A DNA stretch of 64,000 nt from positions 868,001 to 932,000 of the forward strand of contig OZ244854.1 of the NCBI GenBank assembly GCA_965220985.1. Reading direction: 5' to 3'. The notes beneath the pieces are model-generated. The model was not told where the DNA came from and did not search any database. It saw only the letters and a program-made list of their open reading frames with translations. Positions 7,957 through 17,040 of the stretch are shown here, in pieces. How positions within the stretch are numbered: the first letter of the stretch is position 1; every line of letters begins with the position of its first letter. Both the position numbers and the translations under genes were made by a program. Origin of the DNA: JAPPHA01 sp965220985. Lineage in GTDB: Bacteria; Pseudomonadota; Alphaproteobacteria; Rhodobacterales; Rhodobacteraceae.

Positions 7957-10155
7957 CTATTTGTTGCTCTGCATAGCCGAGGCATCAGCGTCTCGCGCGA
8001 TGCTTGCGCGCCCATCGACTGCAATTGCCGCATCGGCGCCGACGACAACGGGGTTCAGCTCCATCTCAACGATCTCGGGATGATCCAAGGCCATCTTGCT
8101 GACACAAGCGATCATCTTGGCAAGAGCTGCAACGTCTCCCTTGGGTCGCCCGCGCGCACCGTCCAGCAAGGGCCAGCAGCGCAGTTCTTGCAACATCTCA
8201 ACAGCCTCTTGTTCGCTGATCGGGCAAAGCCGTAGCGATCTGTCCTTCATCACTTCGACCCATGTTCCCCCGGCGCCGACAAGGATCACAGGACCAAAAG
8301 TCTCGGATTGCTTCACGCCGACCACGGTCTCGGCAAGTCCATCCACCATCTGCTCGACCAGTATCGAGGATGCGTGGTTGCTGCCCGCAGCAGCTGCATT
8401 TTTCACGATTTCCGCATGGGCGGAGCGAAGTGCGGCGTCGTCGACAATGCCGATCCTGACACAGCCAACATCGCTTTTGTGCACGATGTCCGGAGCCGCC
8501 GTTTTCAACGCGACCGGAAACCCGATCTCCTGAGCCTTTTGGCTGGCTTCATCGACCGAGTTTGTCGCAGCCCATACGGAAAATGGCACGCCATGAGACT
8601 CGGCCAGTCTTCGGAATTCGTCCCCTTTGAGTGGCTCAGAGTTCGAAGGCAAATCGTGGTGGCGGTCAGGCGGGTCATCTTTCGCAGCAGCGGGTTGAGC
8701 GCGCAGTTCTTGCAACCAGAGCACCATGCGCAGAGCGTCTTCCATCGACTCATGCAGCGAAAGACCATCAAGCTTCAGCAGGGTCGACTTTGCGATCCGC
8801 GCCAGCTCTCCAGGAACGGATCCTGAGTCGGCATTTCGCAAGACCAGGCAGATATGGCCAGCCGCAGATGCGTGTCTCTTGAGGCGCTTGCAGACGTCTT
8901 CCCAAGCCGAAACTCCGTCCGAGAGGTTGTTCGCAACTGCGGCAAGGTTCAGATGGGCCAAGACCACACCGACACTGGCATCCTTCAGCGCAGAACTGCA
9001 AAGGTCAATCAGCATGTCGGGCGTGGCCAGCAGCCTGTCCGCACCCAATTCCAAGGGATTCCCGATCCCTCCGAAGTCTTCCGCACCGGGCACCAAACCG
9101 GCAAGCGTGCCGATAGTGTCGTCGTCCAGAACTGCCATGTCGATACCGGTTTCGGCGCAGGCATCAGCGACAAGCACCGTCGCGCCGCCGCCCGTGCCCA
9201 TGATCATGGCATCGCAAGCCCCTGGCATCACTGCTGCGGCTTCGGTGGCCTGCAGCGCCACGAGCATGTCTTCCAGGCTGTCCACTTCCATTGCACCGGC
9301 TTGACGGAACATCGCCTGCCATACGGCATAACTGCCAGTCAGTCGTCCGGTATGCGATGCTGCGGATCTCTGGCCCGCAGCGGTTTTCCCGCCCTTCAAG
9401 ACAAAAACGGGTTTGCGCCGGGTCGCCGACCGAAGTTCTCGGTAAAGTGCTGCCCCATCCCCGACACTTTCGAGGTAGAGGGCAATCGCACTGGTGTCGT
9501 CATCCTGGGAGAAGTAACGAACGTAGTCGGCCCAATCGAGATCCGCGTTGTTTCCAACCGACAGGATCTTGCCAAAGTTCAACCCGCGCGCTTGTCCCTT
9601 GAGCAAAACATCGTAGCACAGCCCCCCGCTTTGAGAGACAAACGCAAGGCTGCCAGCGCCGAATTGGCTGCCGCGTGCAAATGTCAGTCCTGCACCAGCC
9701 GAGAAAAGCCCCATCGAGTTGGGACCGATGAGCCGGGTTCCGCGACCTCGGATTGCATCCAGGAGCGCTTGTTGCAACGCTGCACCTTCGCCGCCTACCT
9801 CTGAAAATCCCGCTGTCAGAACATGAACAACAGGAACGCCCGCACCTGCACAATCCTCCACCGCCTGAACAGCCTGTTCTCGGGGCACAACTATGATTGC
9901 ATAGTCGGCCGGTTGATCCAGTGCGGAAACGCTTGGAGCAGTCTTTATGCCTTCCACCTCAGGTCGAAATGGATTGATTGGTATCAACGTCCCATCAAAG
10001 TGCCTGACGAGATGCCGAAACACTTCGTTGCTCCACTTGCCACGCGCAGAAGATGCTCCAACGACGGCAACGCTGCGCGGCCGGAACGCAAAATCAAGCA
10101 GAACGCGGCCGGAGGGCGGGTCGATTTCCGCACAATCACGCATGGAATCGCTCAA
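7957..10155 (-). CDS. ADP-forming acyl-CoA synthetase (acetate-CoA ligase family)
   Basis: This 732-residue single-chain NDP-forming acyl-CoA synthetase makes acyl-CoA from an acid, CoA and ATP through a phosphohistidine. Domains in order are a CoA-binding Rossmann domain (SVAVVGASSARGKWSNEV near residue 30), succinyl-CoA-ligase-like domains (GPNSMGLFS, SQSGGLCYD), the swivelling His loop (ASHTGRLTGSY) and a C-terminal ATP-grasp domain (GFPVALKTAAPDIVHKSDVG). Length is normal for the fused alpha-beta form. It precedes the amidohydrolase in a two-gene minus-strand operon, suggesting activation of an organic acid; the substrate (aryl, pimeloyl or other) cannot be told from sequence. Confidence 0.85.
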   Translation of the reverse strand: MSDSMRDCAEIDPPSGRVLLDFAFRPRSVAVVGASSARGKWSNEVFRHLVRHFDGTLIPINPFRPEVEGIKTAPSVSALDQPADYAIIVVPREQAVQAVEDCAGAGVPVVHVLTAGFSEVGGEGAALQQALLDAIRGRGTRLIGPNSMGLFSAGAGLTFARGSQFGAGSLAFVSQSGGLCYDVLLKGQARGLNFGKILSVGNNADLDWADYVRYFSQDDDTSAIALYLESVGDGAALYRELRSATRRKPVFVLKGGKTAAGQRSAASHTGRLTGSYAVWQAMFRQAGAMEVDSLEDMLVALQATEAAAVMPGACDAMIMGTGGGATVLVADACAETGIDMAVLDDDTIGTLAGLVPGAEDFGGIGNPLELGADRLLATPDMLIDLCSSALKDASVGVVLAHLNLAAVANNLSDGVSAWEDVCKRLKRHASAAGHICLVLRNADSGSVPGELARIAKSTLLKLDGLSLHESMEDALRMVLWLQELRAQPAAAKDDPPDRHHDLPSNSEPLKGDEFRRLAESHGVPFSVWAATNSVDEASQKAQEIGFPVALKTAAPDIVHKSDVGCVRIGIVDDAALRSAHAEIVKNAAAAGSNHASSILVEQMVDGLAETVVGVKQSETFGPVILVGAGGTWVEVMKDRSLRLCPISEQEAVEMLQELRCWPLLDGARGRPKGDVAALAKMIACVSKMALDHPEIVEMELNPVVVGADAAIAVDGRASIARDADASAMQSNK

Positions 10156-10825
10156 TCGATGCTGACAAGAAATTGGACCAATCTCCTTGTTGGGCGGTCA
10201 TCGGCTCTACCGCCTTACAGCATGGCTTCCGATCAATGTGCCCGTCGTGAACGAAAATGTCCAAAAAGCTGTTTCTGCGCTCTATTCAGGAAGGCAAACT
10301 TCGGAGTATGGCCTTGTGGCTGATGCAGGGGGCCGCCTTCTTCGCTATCGAGCGGCCAAGAGCAGCTTCGGGATGTCGTGGCCGAGATTGGCGATGGCAA
10401 CCTGGCAGACGATACCGGAATGGTCCTTGATACGAACGGTCGAGTCGACGATGCGTGGATTCTTGTGGTCGTGCCCGACATTGATAAGTCTGCCTATTCA
10501 GGTGCCTTTCGACCGCACTTGATTTTGCGCCACGCCTCCGGCGGCCCGCCGTGAAGTTCCGCGAACATCCGCTGGGTTTGTCGACGCACGGTGATGAACA
10601 CGTTGCCCGTGTCGTCGGACCATTGCTCTCCTCTTAACCGTTGAACTGTAATTCCCGCCGGCTGTCACACGTTCTTGACTACCGCCAAGCCGCTGGGAAT
10701 CAGTTGACTGGGCCAACGATTTATCTCATCTGATCGGCGGAAATCTGCATGGCCCGGCATTGCGTCGGGGAACATGCATTCTTGCCTCCGGCATGAGATG
10801 AAAAGAAAGCTAAAGCCCAAGTGAG
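10156..10825. other. 670-bp gene-free region with degraded transposase-like sequence
   Basis: No intact gene is visible. The interval separates the minus-strand synthetase operon from the plus-strand protease. Its middle holds a degenerate transposase-like stretch on the minus strand (listed separately); the rest shows only short frames with no recognisable family. Confidence 0.4.
10340..10481 (-). pseudogene. transposase-like remnant
   Basis: On the minus strand one frame reads LINVGHDHKNPRIVDSTV, then RIKDHSGIVCQVAIANLGHD and IPKLLLAAR followed by a stop. This has natural codon texture and looks like the core of a DDE-type transposase. No start, no flanking inverted repeat and no continuation were found, so it is a decayed fragment. 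The family assignment is tentative. Confidence 0.35.
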
Positions 10826-11596
10826 ATGTCGCCAAGCTCGTCCGCATTTTCGCCGAAGAACAACGTAATGCCCTATCTTTTCATCATCTTTTTCGCCTTG
10901 TTTCTGGCACTTGCGCATGTGCTCCGCACGGCCTCCTTGGGGCTTTCGCCTTTCGCAGTAATGTTGTTGCCCTACTCTGCGTTGGCATTGCTTGCGGTTT
11001 TGCATCTCCGCAAGCGATTCGATCATGCTTTCGTTCCGCCGACACTGCCCGAACAGAATCACACCATCCGCTGGAGCTGGCGCCAAACTATCAGATTGGT
11101 GCTGATCGTTGTTCCGATATTGTGGTGTATTCCACTCGCCTACGGCTACATGTTCGGACAACTGGGACTTCGGAGCCTGTCTCTAGACGGACTTCTCAAT
11201 GCTCTGGCCTTGCAGATCTTGCTTGTCGGGTGTGCAGAGGAACTCTTTTTTAGAGAAGCGGGGCTTTCGGGATGGGCCAACCGCCCAATCGTCGGGTTGG
11301 CCATCAGTTCAATCGCCTTTTTTGTTTCTTATCTGCATCTCGGCCTCGTTTCGGCGTGCATTGCAGGTGGAGTTGGGCTGGTCTACGGAAGTTTGCGCGT
11401 CGCCGGGGCCGGCATAATTGGCATCGCAATTGTTCATGGTTTGACCAATGTACTGTTCTCGAGGGTGGTGACATTGGGGCTGCCCAACGATCAAATTGCC
11501 TACTACACGGTCTATTTGCTCGGAACGACATCGATTCTCGCCGCATTCACTCTCTATCTCAATCTGCCAACAAACGAGGAGACTCAGGGTCAGTGA
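10826..11596 (+). CDS. CPBP family intramembrane metalloprotease
   Basis: A 256-residue multi-pass membrane protein carrying the three CPBP/Abi (Rce1-like) motifs: EELFFR (139-144 region), F-x4-H (FVSYLH, about 166-171) and HGLTN (204-208), which supply the glutamates and histidines of the intramembrane metal site. Some six to eight hydrophobic stretches are visible. These proteases cleave prenylated or small membrane peptides and often give bacteriocin self-immunity in bacteria. Start at 10826 is used; ATG at 10868 (MPYLFIIFF) is an alternative that begins directly with the first membrane helix. Its base composition is lower in GC than its neighbours, hinting at acquisition. No bacteriocin genes are adjacent. 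Confidence 0.8.
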   Translation: MSPSSSAFSPKNNVMPYLFIIFFALFLALAHVLRTASLGLSPFAVMLLPYSALALLAVLHLRKRFDHAFVPPTLPEQNHTIRWSWRQTIRLVLIVVPILWCIPLAYGYMFGQLGLRSLSLDGLLNALALQILLVGCAEELFFREAGLSGWANRPIVGLAISSIAFFVSYLHLGLVSACIAGGVGLVYGSLRVAGAGIIGIAIVHGLTNVLFSRVVTLGLPNDQIAYYTVYLLGTTSILAAFTLYLNLPTNEETQGQ

Positions 11597-11955
11597 ACTG
11601 TTGAATGACTGCTATTTTCGGTGTGCCGTGACGATGGACCAAATTAAAGAAACCCGACGCGATCCCTTTCCGGGCTTTCACGATGTCGTGGCTATCCGTG
11701 TTTGGCAACGGTGTTGGAGAATTGCTCTGACTTGCAAGCAATTCAACTCCGTGCTTTTCTCATGATCTCATGCGGCAGCAAATCAGGCACCTCTCGCCAT
11801 CAACAGCACCGTGACGGATATTCGTGTCGATTAGCAGTCTCGGTACGTCTGTTCTGCAGGTTCCTATAAGTGGCGCGCAAAGACAGACTTCGCGATCAAG
11901 CCAGCAGATTGGGACCAGGAATGCGGCATCAACACTGCAGAAACATCGTTGCGCA
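11597..11955. other. intergenic region, no convincing gene
   Basis: About 360 bases between the protease and the DenD-like gene. On the minus strand near 11790-11850 a short stretch reads VPRLLIDTNIRHGAV, faintly like the start of a PIN-domain toxin, but it is too short to call. Nothing else is supported. Confidence 0.35.
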
Positions 11956-12939
11956 ATGACAAGTGTATTGATCATCGGTGGCGGCGGCATGGTCGGGCAG
12001 AAGGTCGCCAGCCGTATCAATATGAATGGTCTGCACAGCCGGCCCGCGACAAGACTGACGCTCGTCGACCTTCGCTTTCCGCCAAACGGAGCGCATGCTG
12101 ACCGACACATTGTCGGCGATCTGTCCGACAGAGGGACCATCGATTCGCTTGTGGCGATGCGGCCCGACGTCATCATTCACCTCGCTGCAATCGTGTCCGG
12201 AGAGGCGGAGCGGGATTTTCAAAAAGGGTGGCAGGTCAATCTCTTCGCCTTGTGGACCCTGCTGGAAGCTCTGCGCATCGAACACGGCGCGAGCAGCGGT
12301 CGCTACCGTCCAAAGTTCATCTTCGCGTCATCGGTCGCAGCCTTTGGCCCGCCGTTTGATGGACCCGTCAGCGACCAGTTCATTTGTGAGCCCCGAACAT
12401 CCTACGGCGCTCAGAAAGTCGCGTCTGAACTGATCATCGGCGACTTCAGCCGAAAAGGCTTCATCGACGGAGTTTCATTGCGGCTGCCGACAATCTGCGT
12501 TCGACCCGGCGCGCCGAATGCCGCCGCATCTTCCTGCTTCTCCGACATTGTGCGAGAACCCCTCAACGGTCGGGAAGCCAGATTGCCGCTTGCACGAAGC
12601 GTCAGGCACATGCACGCATCGCCACGCTCGGCCGCGCGGTTCTTCGTTCATGCAGCAGAACTGGATCTGGAATTGCTGGAAGGACGTCGCACCCTCAACA
12701 TGCCATCAGTGTCATGTACCATCGGCGAGCAGATCGATGCGCTTCAGGACGTTGCCGGCAACAATGTCGTGGCATTGATTCGAGAGGAGCCCGATCCGTT
12801 CGTTGCCTCGATCGTTGGCAACTGGCCGAGGGAATTCTCGACCGAGCGTGCGGACAGCCTCGGATTTCGGGCCGAGACCGACTTCCGGCAGATCATTCAG
12901 GCCTACATCGAAGATGACCTTCCGACCGCGACCGGTTGA
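11956..12939 (+). CDS. NAD-dependent epimerase/dehydratase family protein, D-erythronate dehydrogenase-like
   Basis: This 327-residue extended short-chain dehydrogenase has the NAD loop GGGGMVGQ (8-15), the catalytic serine in FASSVAAFG (S125/S126) and the Y150-x3-K154 pair (SYGAQK). Overall layout and the phrases LTLVDL and RLPTICVRPG resemble DenD, which oxidises D-erythronate to 2-oxo-tetronate. The ATG at 11956 starts exactly at the first Rossmann strand; an upstream extension to 11824 has no homology. No DenC/DtnK kinase or aldolase partner is adjacent, so pathway placement is unsettled. It is a single-gene unit followed by about 250 bases to the cyclophilin. Confidence 0.8.
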   Translation: MTSVLIIGGGGMVGQKVASRINMNGLHSRPATRLTLVDLRFPPNGAHADRHIVGDLSDRGTIDSLVAMRPDVIIHLAAIVSGEAERDFQKGWQVNLFALWTLLEALRIEHGASSGRYRPKFIFASSVAAFGPPFDGPVSDQFICEPRTSYGAQKVASELIIGDFSRKGFIDGVSLRLPTICVRPGAPNAAASSCFSDIVREPLNGREARLPLARSVRHMHASPRSAARFFVHAAELDLELLEGRRTLNMPSVSCTIGEQIDALQDVAGNNVVALIREEPDPFVASIVGNWPREFSTERADSLGFRAETDFRQIIQAYIEDDLPTATG

Positions 12940-13192
12940 CGGGTTGTGGTCGTCAAGGATCCGAAAGAATGCGGCACCCGACACCCGTTGATCATGATCC
13001 GACAACCGTGACGAGCGACACAAGCCGCAATTCGGACTCCCATGGGGCAATAGTCACGACCAATTGATGCAGAGTCGGCGCGCCTGCTGAGGTCGAGCAT
13101 GGCTGCGGCGTTGACACCGACAGTTCAGAATTGCAGATGGCAGACCAAGACGCCTTTCGTCCACACGGCAGGATCGACAGGAGAACAACCAA

Positions 13193-13786
13193 ATGAAACG
13201 AAGGCTTGCGAGTTTGATCATGGCAACAGCAATTGGAATCTCGGCGACGACAGCCGGGGCGGTCGATGACGAGAACATCCTGGTCATCGAGGTCGGCGGA
13301 GCAGTCACCGGCACCATCGAAGTGGAACTGCTGCCAGAGCGCGCGCCCAACCACGTGTCACGGATCAAGAACCTCGCGAGCACGGGTCAGTACAACAACG
13401 TCGTCTTCCACCGAGTGATCGACGGATTCATGGCCCAGACAGGCGACGTGAGATTCGGCGTTCGTGGAGCAGGCGACCTGTCGAATGCAGGGCGAGGCGG
13501 CTCGAGCGAGCCCAACCTCAAGGCCGAGTTCTCCGATGTTCCCTACACCCGCGGCGTGGCGGGCATGGCGCGTTCAGCCAGTCCCGACAGTGCGAATTCC
13601 CAGTTTTTCATCATGTTTGCCGACGCTCCGCATCTGAACGGCCAGTACACGGTCTTCGGTCGCGTCCTGTCCGGAATGGAGGTCGTCGACGGGATCAAGA
13701 AGGGCAATCCGGCCGCTCACGGCATGGTCCAGGATCCCGACTACATGTCAAAGGTGTACATCAAGGCGACCGGTCCGGGCAGTTGA
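13193..13786 (+). CDS. periplasmic peptidyl-prolyl cis-trans isomerase, cyclophilin type
   Basis: A 197-residue cyclophilin with an N-terminal signal peptide (basic MKRR, hydrophobic core, likely cut after ATTAGA near residue 23). Catalytic landmarks are FHRVIDGFMAQTGD (72-85, with the active-site arginine), GMARSASPDSANSQFFI (124-140) and LNGQYTVFGRV (148-158). It would speed proline isomerisation of exported proteins in the periplasm. Cyclophilin-specific loop insertions are absent; length is normal for the PpiA class. A GGAG-type ribosome site (aggagaac) precedes the ATG. It appears monocistronic, ending about 70 bases before the convergent Gfo/Idh/MocA operon. Confidence 0.92.
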   Translation: MKRRLASLIMATAIGISATTAGAVDDENILVIEVGGAVTGTIEVELLPERAPNHVSRIKNLASTGQYNNVVFHRVIDGFMAQTGDVRFGVRGAGDLSNAGRGGSSEPNLKAEFSDVPYTRGVAGMARSASPDSANSQFFIMFADAPHLNGQYTVFGRVLSGMEVVDGIKKGNPAAHGMVQDPDYMSKVYIKATGPGS

Positions 13787-13857
13787 CGGATTGGCGCGAG
13801 CCTTTCCACAACTGAATCTCCCTTCATAACTGCCGCGAGCGAACGGCACGGGCAAAT

Positions 13858-14976
13858 TCAGCGCGGCTGGGTGATCGCCTTTGAGGCAACTCCACCCCGG
13901 CGCCGCGGAAGACTTGGGATTTCACTGCAAATCTCCAGGCCACGATCCATCGGCAGTGAAACCTGACCACCGGTAATGGCCGCCTGGTAAATCGCGGTTG
14001 CCAATTCGATCGAGCGAACGCCGTCATCGGGCGTGGGCAACAAGGATGCACGGTCATCCAATCGGTCGGCAACCGCTTCGAACAGCCCTGCATATCCAGT
14101 CTTGCGGTGGGACCCGACCTCATCGGCGACAACCCGGTCGATCTCTGCCTGGTCGCCAGGGTGTCGCGCGGAAAAACTCCACCCCTTGTCGCCGGGGGCG
14201 TAGGGAGACTGACCGCTTGTCGCCGTCAGTCGTTCGAACACCAACCGCAGTCGAGACATGTTGCCGCTGGCACCAAGAGTGACGGATGACGTCACCAATC
14301 CGCCCGCCTCCATCCGCATGCAAATCGCCGCGCAGTCCTCGGTCTCGATGGAATTGACTCTGGTGTCGATGACCGCCGACACCTCTGCCACGGGGCCAAG
14401 CACGGTGGTCGCGAGGTCATGAATGTGGATCGCGTGATTGAGGACCACGCCCGCAAACTCGCCAGCCGGCGTTCCCCGCCACGGATTGACGTAGTATTCG
14501 GCCCGACGATCCCAATGCGTCTCGAGGCTCCCGGCCAGCGGCCTGCCCAGCAACCCATCGGCCTTGAGACGCTGCAACGCCAAGAAACCCTCGCCGAAGC
14601 GATACTGAAACACCGGAACCCAGAGCCGGTCATGTTCTGCTGCCGTATCTCGCACCCGTTCGGCGTCGATGAGACAACCAGCCACCGGTTTTTCGCAGAT
14701 GACATGCTTTCCCGCCCGGAGCGCCTCCAGTGAGACGGGCACGTGCAGCCTCGGCGGCAGACAGATATCGACAATGTCGATGTCGGGATCACCCATCACC
14801 GAGGCAAGATCATCCGTGGTGCGAGCGTCAGGAGCGCGGGCCACGAGCCGGTTCGCCACGCCTTGGTCAATGTCGCAGATGCAAGCGACGCGGAACCGCT
14901 CGGAAAGCGCGAGGTATCCTGTCAGATGCTCGGCGCCGATGCGCCCGCCAATAATGGCGACACTGTGCCTCGTCAT
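13858..14976 (-). CDS. Gfo/Idh/MocA family oxidoreductase (third of three in operon)
   Basis: This 372-residue dehydrogenase begins with VAIIGGRIGAEH, a variant of the NAD-binding glycine loop, and has the catalytic EKP in CEKPVAG (about 95-101) and a C-terminal domain block VLNHAIHIHDLATT supplying the conserved histidine/aspartate. It is the last gene of the minus-strand operon that starts with a sugar ABC ATPase and is separated from the preceding dehydrogenase by one base. Presence of three paralogues in tandem suggests consecutive oxidations or epimerisation via oxidation-reduction of an imported sugar or cyclitol. The specific step is unknown. Confidence 0.85.
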   Translation of the reverse strand: MTRHSVAIIGGRIGAEHLTGYLALSERFRVACICDIDQGVANRLVARAPDARTTDDLASVMGDPDIDIVDICLPPRLHVPVSLEALRAGKHVICEKPVAGCLIDAERVRDTAAEHDRLWVPVFQYRFGEGFLALQRLKADGLLGRPLAGSLETHWDRRAEYYVNPWRGTPAGEFAGVVLNHAIHIHDLATTVLGPVAEVSAVIDTRVNSIETEDCAAICMRMEAGGLVTSSVTLGASGNMSRLRLVFERLTATSGQSPYAPGDKGWSFSARHPGDQAEIDRVVADEVGSHRKTGYAGLFEAVADRLDDRASLLPTPDDGVRSIELATAIYQAAITGGQVSLPMDRGLEICSEIPSLPRRRGGVASKAITQPR

Positions 14977-14977
14977 C

Positions 14978-16000
14978 TCACGCGAGATTCCCGATGCGTC
15001 GGGCCCGAATCTGGGCCATCAGGGCCAGTTCGCAGACCGTGAAGCAGTGTTCCTGGGACATGGCCGTCTCGCTTCGCTCCCTCACGTCGCGAATGAGGTT
15101 CCGGAAATAGGGAAGATCCGCGCCACTCGCATCGATGTGCTCGCAGCGTTCGCCATTGACCAGGAAGAGATGATCGGTCCCCTCGCGTCCGGCCACATCG
15201 ACGTATTTTCTGAGCTCGACGTATCCGTCGGTGCCCAAAACCGTCAGCCGACCGTCACCCCAATTCGGCAAGGCACCAGGTGTGAACCAGTCCACCCGGA
15301 CATACCCCTGGCCACCATCGCCCTGGAGAAGGATCTCTCCGAAATCCTGCATGCCCGGCTGGTCCGGCATCGAGAAATTCCCCACCGTTGCAGTGACGAT
15401 TTCAGCATCCTTCGAACCCGTGAACACGAGGAACTGGTCGATCTGGTGCGACGCGATGTCGCAAAGGACCCCTCCCGTTGCGCTTTCGTCGAAGAACCAG
15501 TCGGGGCGAGTGGCGCGATTGAGCCTGTGGGGGCCGAGGCCGACGGTCTGGACAACCCTCCCGATCGCCCCGTCTCCAACCAGTTCGAGCGCCCGCGTGA
15601 CGGCGGGAACCTCGAAGCGCTCCGAGAAATCGACCGACCAGATTCTTCCGGTCATTGAGACGACGTCGCGGAGGTCCTGCAACTGCCCGAGGGTTGTGCA
15701 ACCCGGCTTGTCCGTCATGACATCCTTGCCGGCGAGCATGGCCTCGATTGCCCGTCCAGCCCGAAGGTTCGGAATATCGGCGATCAGGATCAGATCGATC
15801 TCCGGATCCTCGATCAGCGCCCTCCGATCATCGATGCGCGGAATGCCGGGAAAACGCTTCCGAAAACCCGCGACCGGTTTCGGCTCGCCCTCGGTCCACC
15901 AGCCTTTGCATCGACACCCCTCTGCCAGCATGCCCGACAACTGACCGTAGATGTGACGGTGCTCGACGCCGATGACGCCAATCGTCAGCATCATGAACAC
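14978..16000 (-). CDS. Gfo/Idh/MocA family oxidoreductase (second of three), variant motifs
   Basis: A 340-residue family member that departs from the norm: the nucleotide loop reads GVIGVEHRHIYGQ rather than GxGxxG, and the catalytic EKP is DKP (TDKPGCTTLGQ). The C-terminal region has CDIASHQIDQFL in the position of the family's histidine motif. These traits define a divergent subgroup rather than decay, because the frame is intact and the fold pattern persists. Its start overlaps the end of the preceding dehydrogenase by 10 bases, so translation is coupled. ATG at 16000 or the near ATGs at 15994/15991 may be used. Function within the sugar pathway is unknown. Confidence 0.8.
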   Translation of the reverse strand: MFMMLTIGVIGVEHRHIYGQLSGMLAEGCRCKGWWTEGEPKPVAGFRKRFPGIPRIDDRRALIEDPEIDLILIADIPNLRAGRAIEAMLAGKDVMTDKPGCTTLGQLQDLRDVVSMTGRIWSVDFSERFEVPAVTRALELVGDGAIGRVVQTVGLGPHRLNRATRPDWFFDESATGGVLCDIASHQIDQFLVFTGSKDAEIVTATVGNFSMPDQPGMQDFGEILLQGDGGQGYVRVDWFTPGALPNWGDGRLTVLGTDGYVELRKYVDVAGREGTDHLFLVNGERCEHIDASGADLPYFRNLIRDVRERSETAMSQEHCFTVCELALMAQIRARRIGNLA

Positions 16001-17040
16001 TCCGCGGCAGCCGACCCGCCCATCGCAACGCGCCTGCCTTCTCGCGAGGACTGAATCATCGCCTCGACGAGGCGCTGAACGGCCAACCCGTCTTCACCGG
16101 AGACTTCCGGCTCCTCGCCAGCCCGGACACGATCCACGAACGCCAAAATCAGTTCCCGGTGCCAGTCGAACGGAAACGCCATCGGATCGGAGCCCGATCC
16201 AGTCTCGGCCTTGTCGCCGTGACTTTCCGCATCGCCGTTCCGCCACTGCACGTCGAGAACCCCGGATTTCAGGATCGCGGTTCCGTGCTCGCAATCCAGC
16301 GTGATCGACTCCGCCGTGCCCGGCCATGCAGACGTCGTGGCCATGACCGATGCGACCGCTCCACTGTCGAAATGCAGCCCGGCAACCGCGAAATCCTCCG
16401 TTTCCATGCGATGGAATCCGGTCGTCGCGGCAAAGGCCTGGACCTCGCGAACGGGTCCCGCAAGGCGCAGCAACAGATCGAGGGTGTGAATCGCCTGGCT
16501 GATCAGGACGCCACCCCCATCTCGCGCAAGCGTCCCGCGACCGGGTTCGTCGTAGTATTCCTGGTCCCGCCACCACGGAACCTCGACCCGGGCCATCCTG
16601 ATTTCGCCCAGTCGACCCGCATCGAGCATGGCGATCAGCGCCTGCGAAGCCGCCCGGTAGCGATGCTGGAAGACCACGCCGAGACCGACGCGGTTGTCCC
16701 TGCAAGTTCTGACGATCTCCATTGCCGAGGCGACCGTTCGTTCGAGCGGTTTCTCGCACAGGACGTGCTTGCCTGCTTCCGCAATCTGCCGAACGAGTTC
16801 CTGTCTTTGATCCGGTGGGGTCGCAACAATCACCGCATCGACCTCGTCATCGTCGAGCAGCGTCTCGAGACGCTCGATCGATCGCAACCCGAAACGGCCG
16901 GCAAACTCCTCGCGGCGTTCTCGACTGCGGGAGTGAATTCCGATCGCGCGGACTGAATCTTCGAGGGATTTCAGGGCCAAGGCGTGGGGTGCCGCCGCCA
17001 TTCCGGCGCCCACGATCGCAAGACCGAAGCGCCGGGTCAC
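15991..17040 (-). CDS. Gfo/Idh/MocA family oxidoreductase (first of three)
   Basis: This 349-residue dehydrogenase has a standard NAD loop, LAIVGAGMAAAPHALAL (7-23), the catalytic EKP in CEKPLERTV (about 95-103) and a C-terminal LISQAIHTLDLLLRLAG with the family's histidine and aspartate. It overlaps the ATPase gene by four bases (17037-17040) and the next dehydrogenase by ten, proof of a compact operon. The family oxidises sugars, sugar acids or inositols. Association with an ABC importer indicates that it acts on the imported compound. Confidence 0.87.
   Translation of the reverse strand: MTRRFGLAIVGAGMAAAPHALALKSLEDSVRAIGIHSRSRERREEFAGRFGLRSIERLETLLDDDEVDAVIVATPPDQRQELVRQIAEAGKHVLCEKPLERTVASAMEIVRTCRDNRVGLGVVFQHRYRAASQALIAMLDAGRLGEIRMARVEVPWWRDQEYYDEPGRGTLARDGGGVLISQAIHTLDLLLRLAGPVREVQAFAATTGFHRMETEDFAVAGLHFDSGAVASVMATTSAWPGTAESITLDCEHGTAILKSGVLDVQWRNGDAESHGDKAETGSGSDPMAFPFDWHRELILAFVDRVRAGEEPEVSGEDGLAVQRLVEAMIQSSREGRRVAMGGSAAAECS

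Noticed and set aside
11790..11860. Minus-strand stretch RLLIDTNIRHGAV resembling a PIN-domain toxin start
   Set aside because: Only about a dozen residues fit, no continuation and no antitoxin nearby; could be chance.
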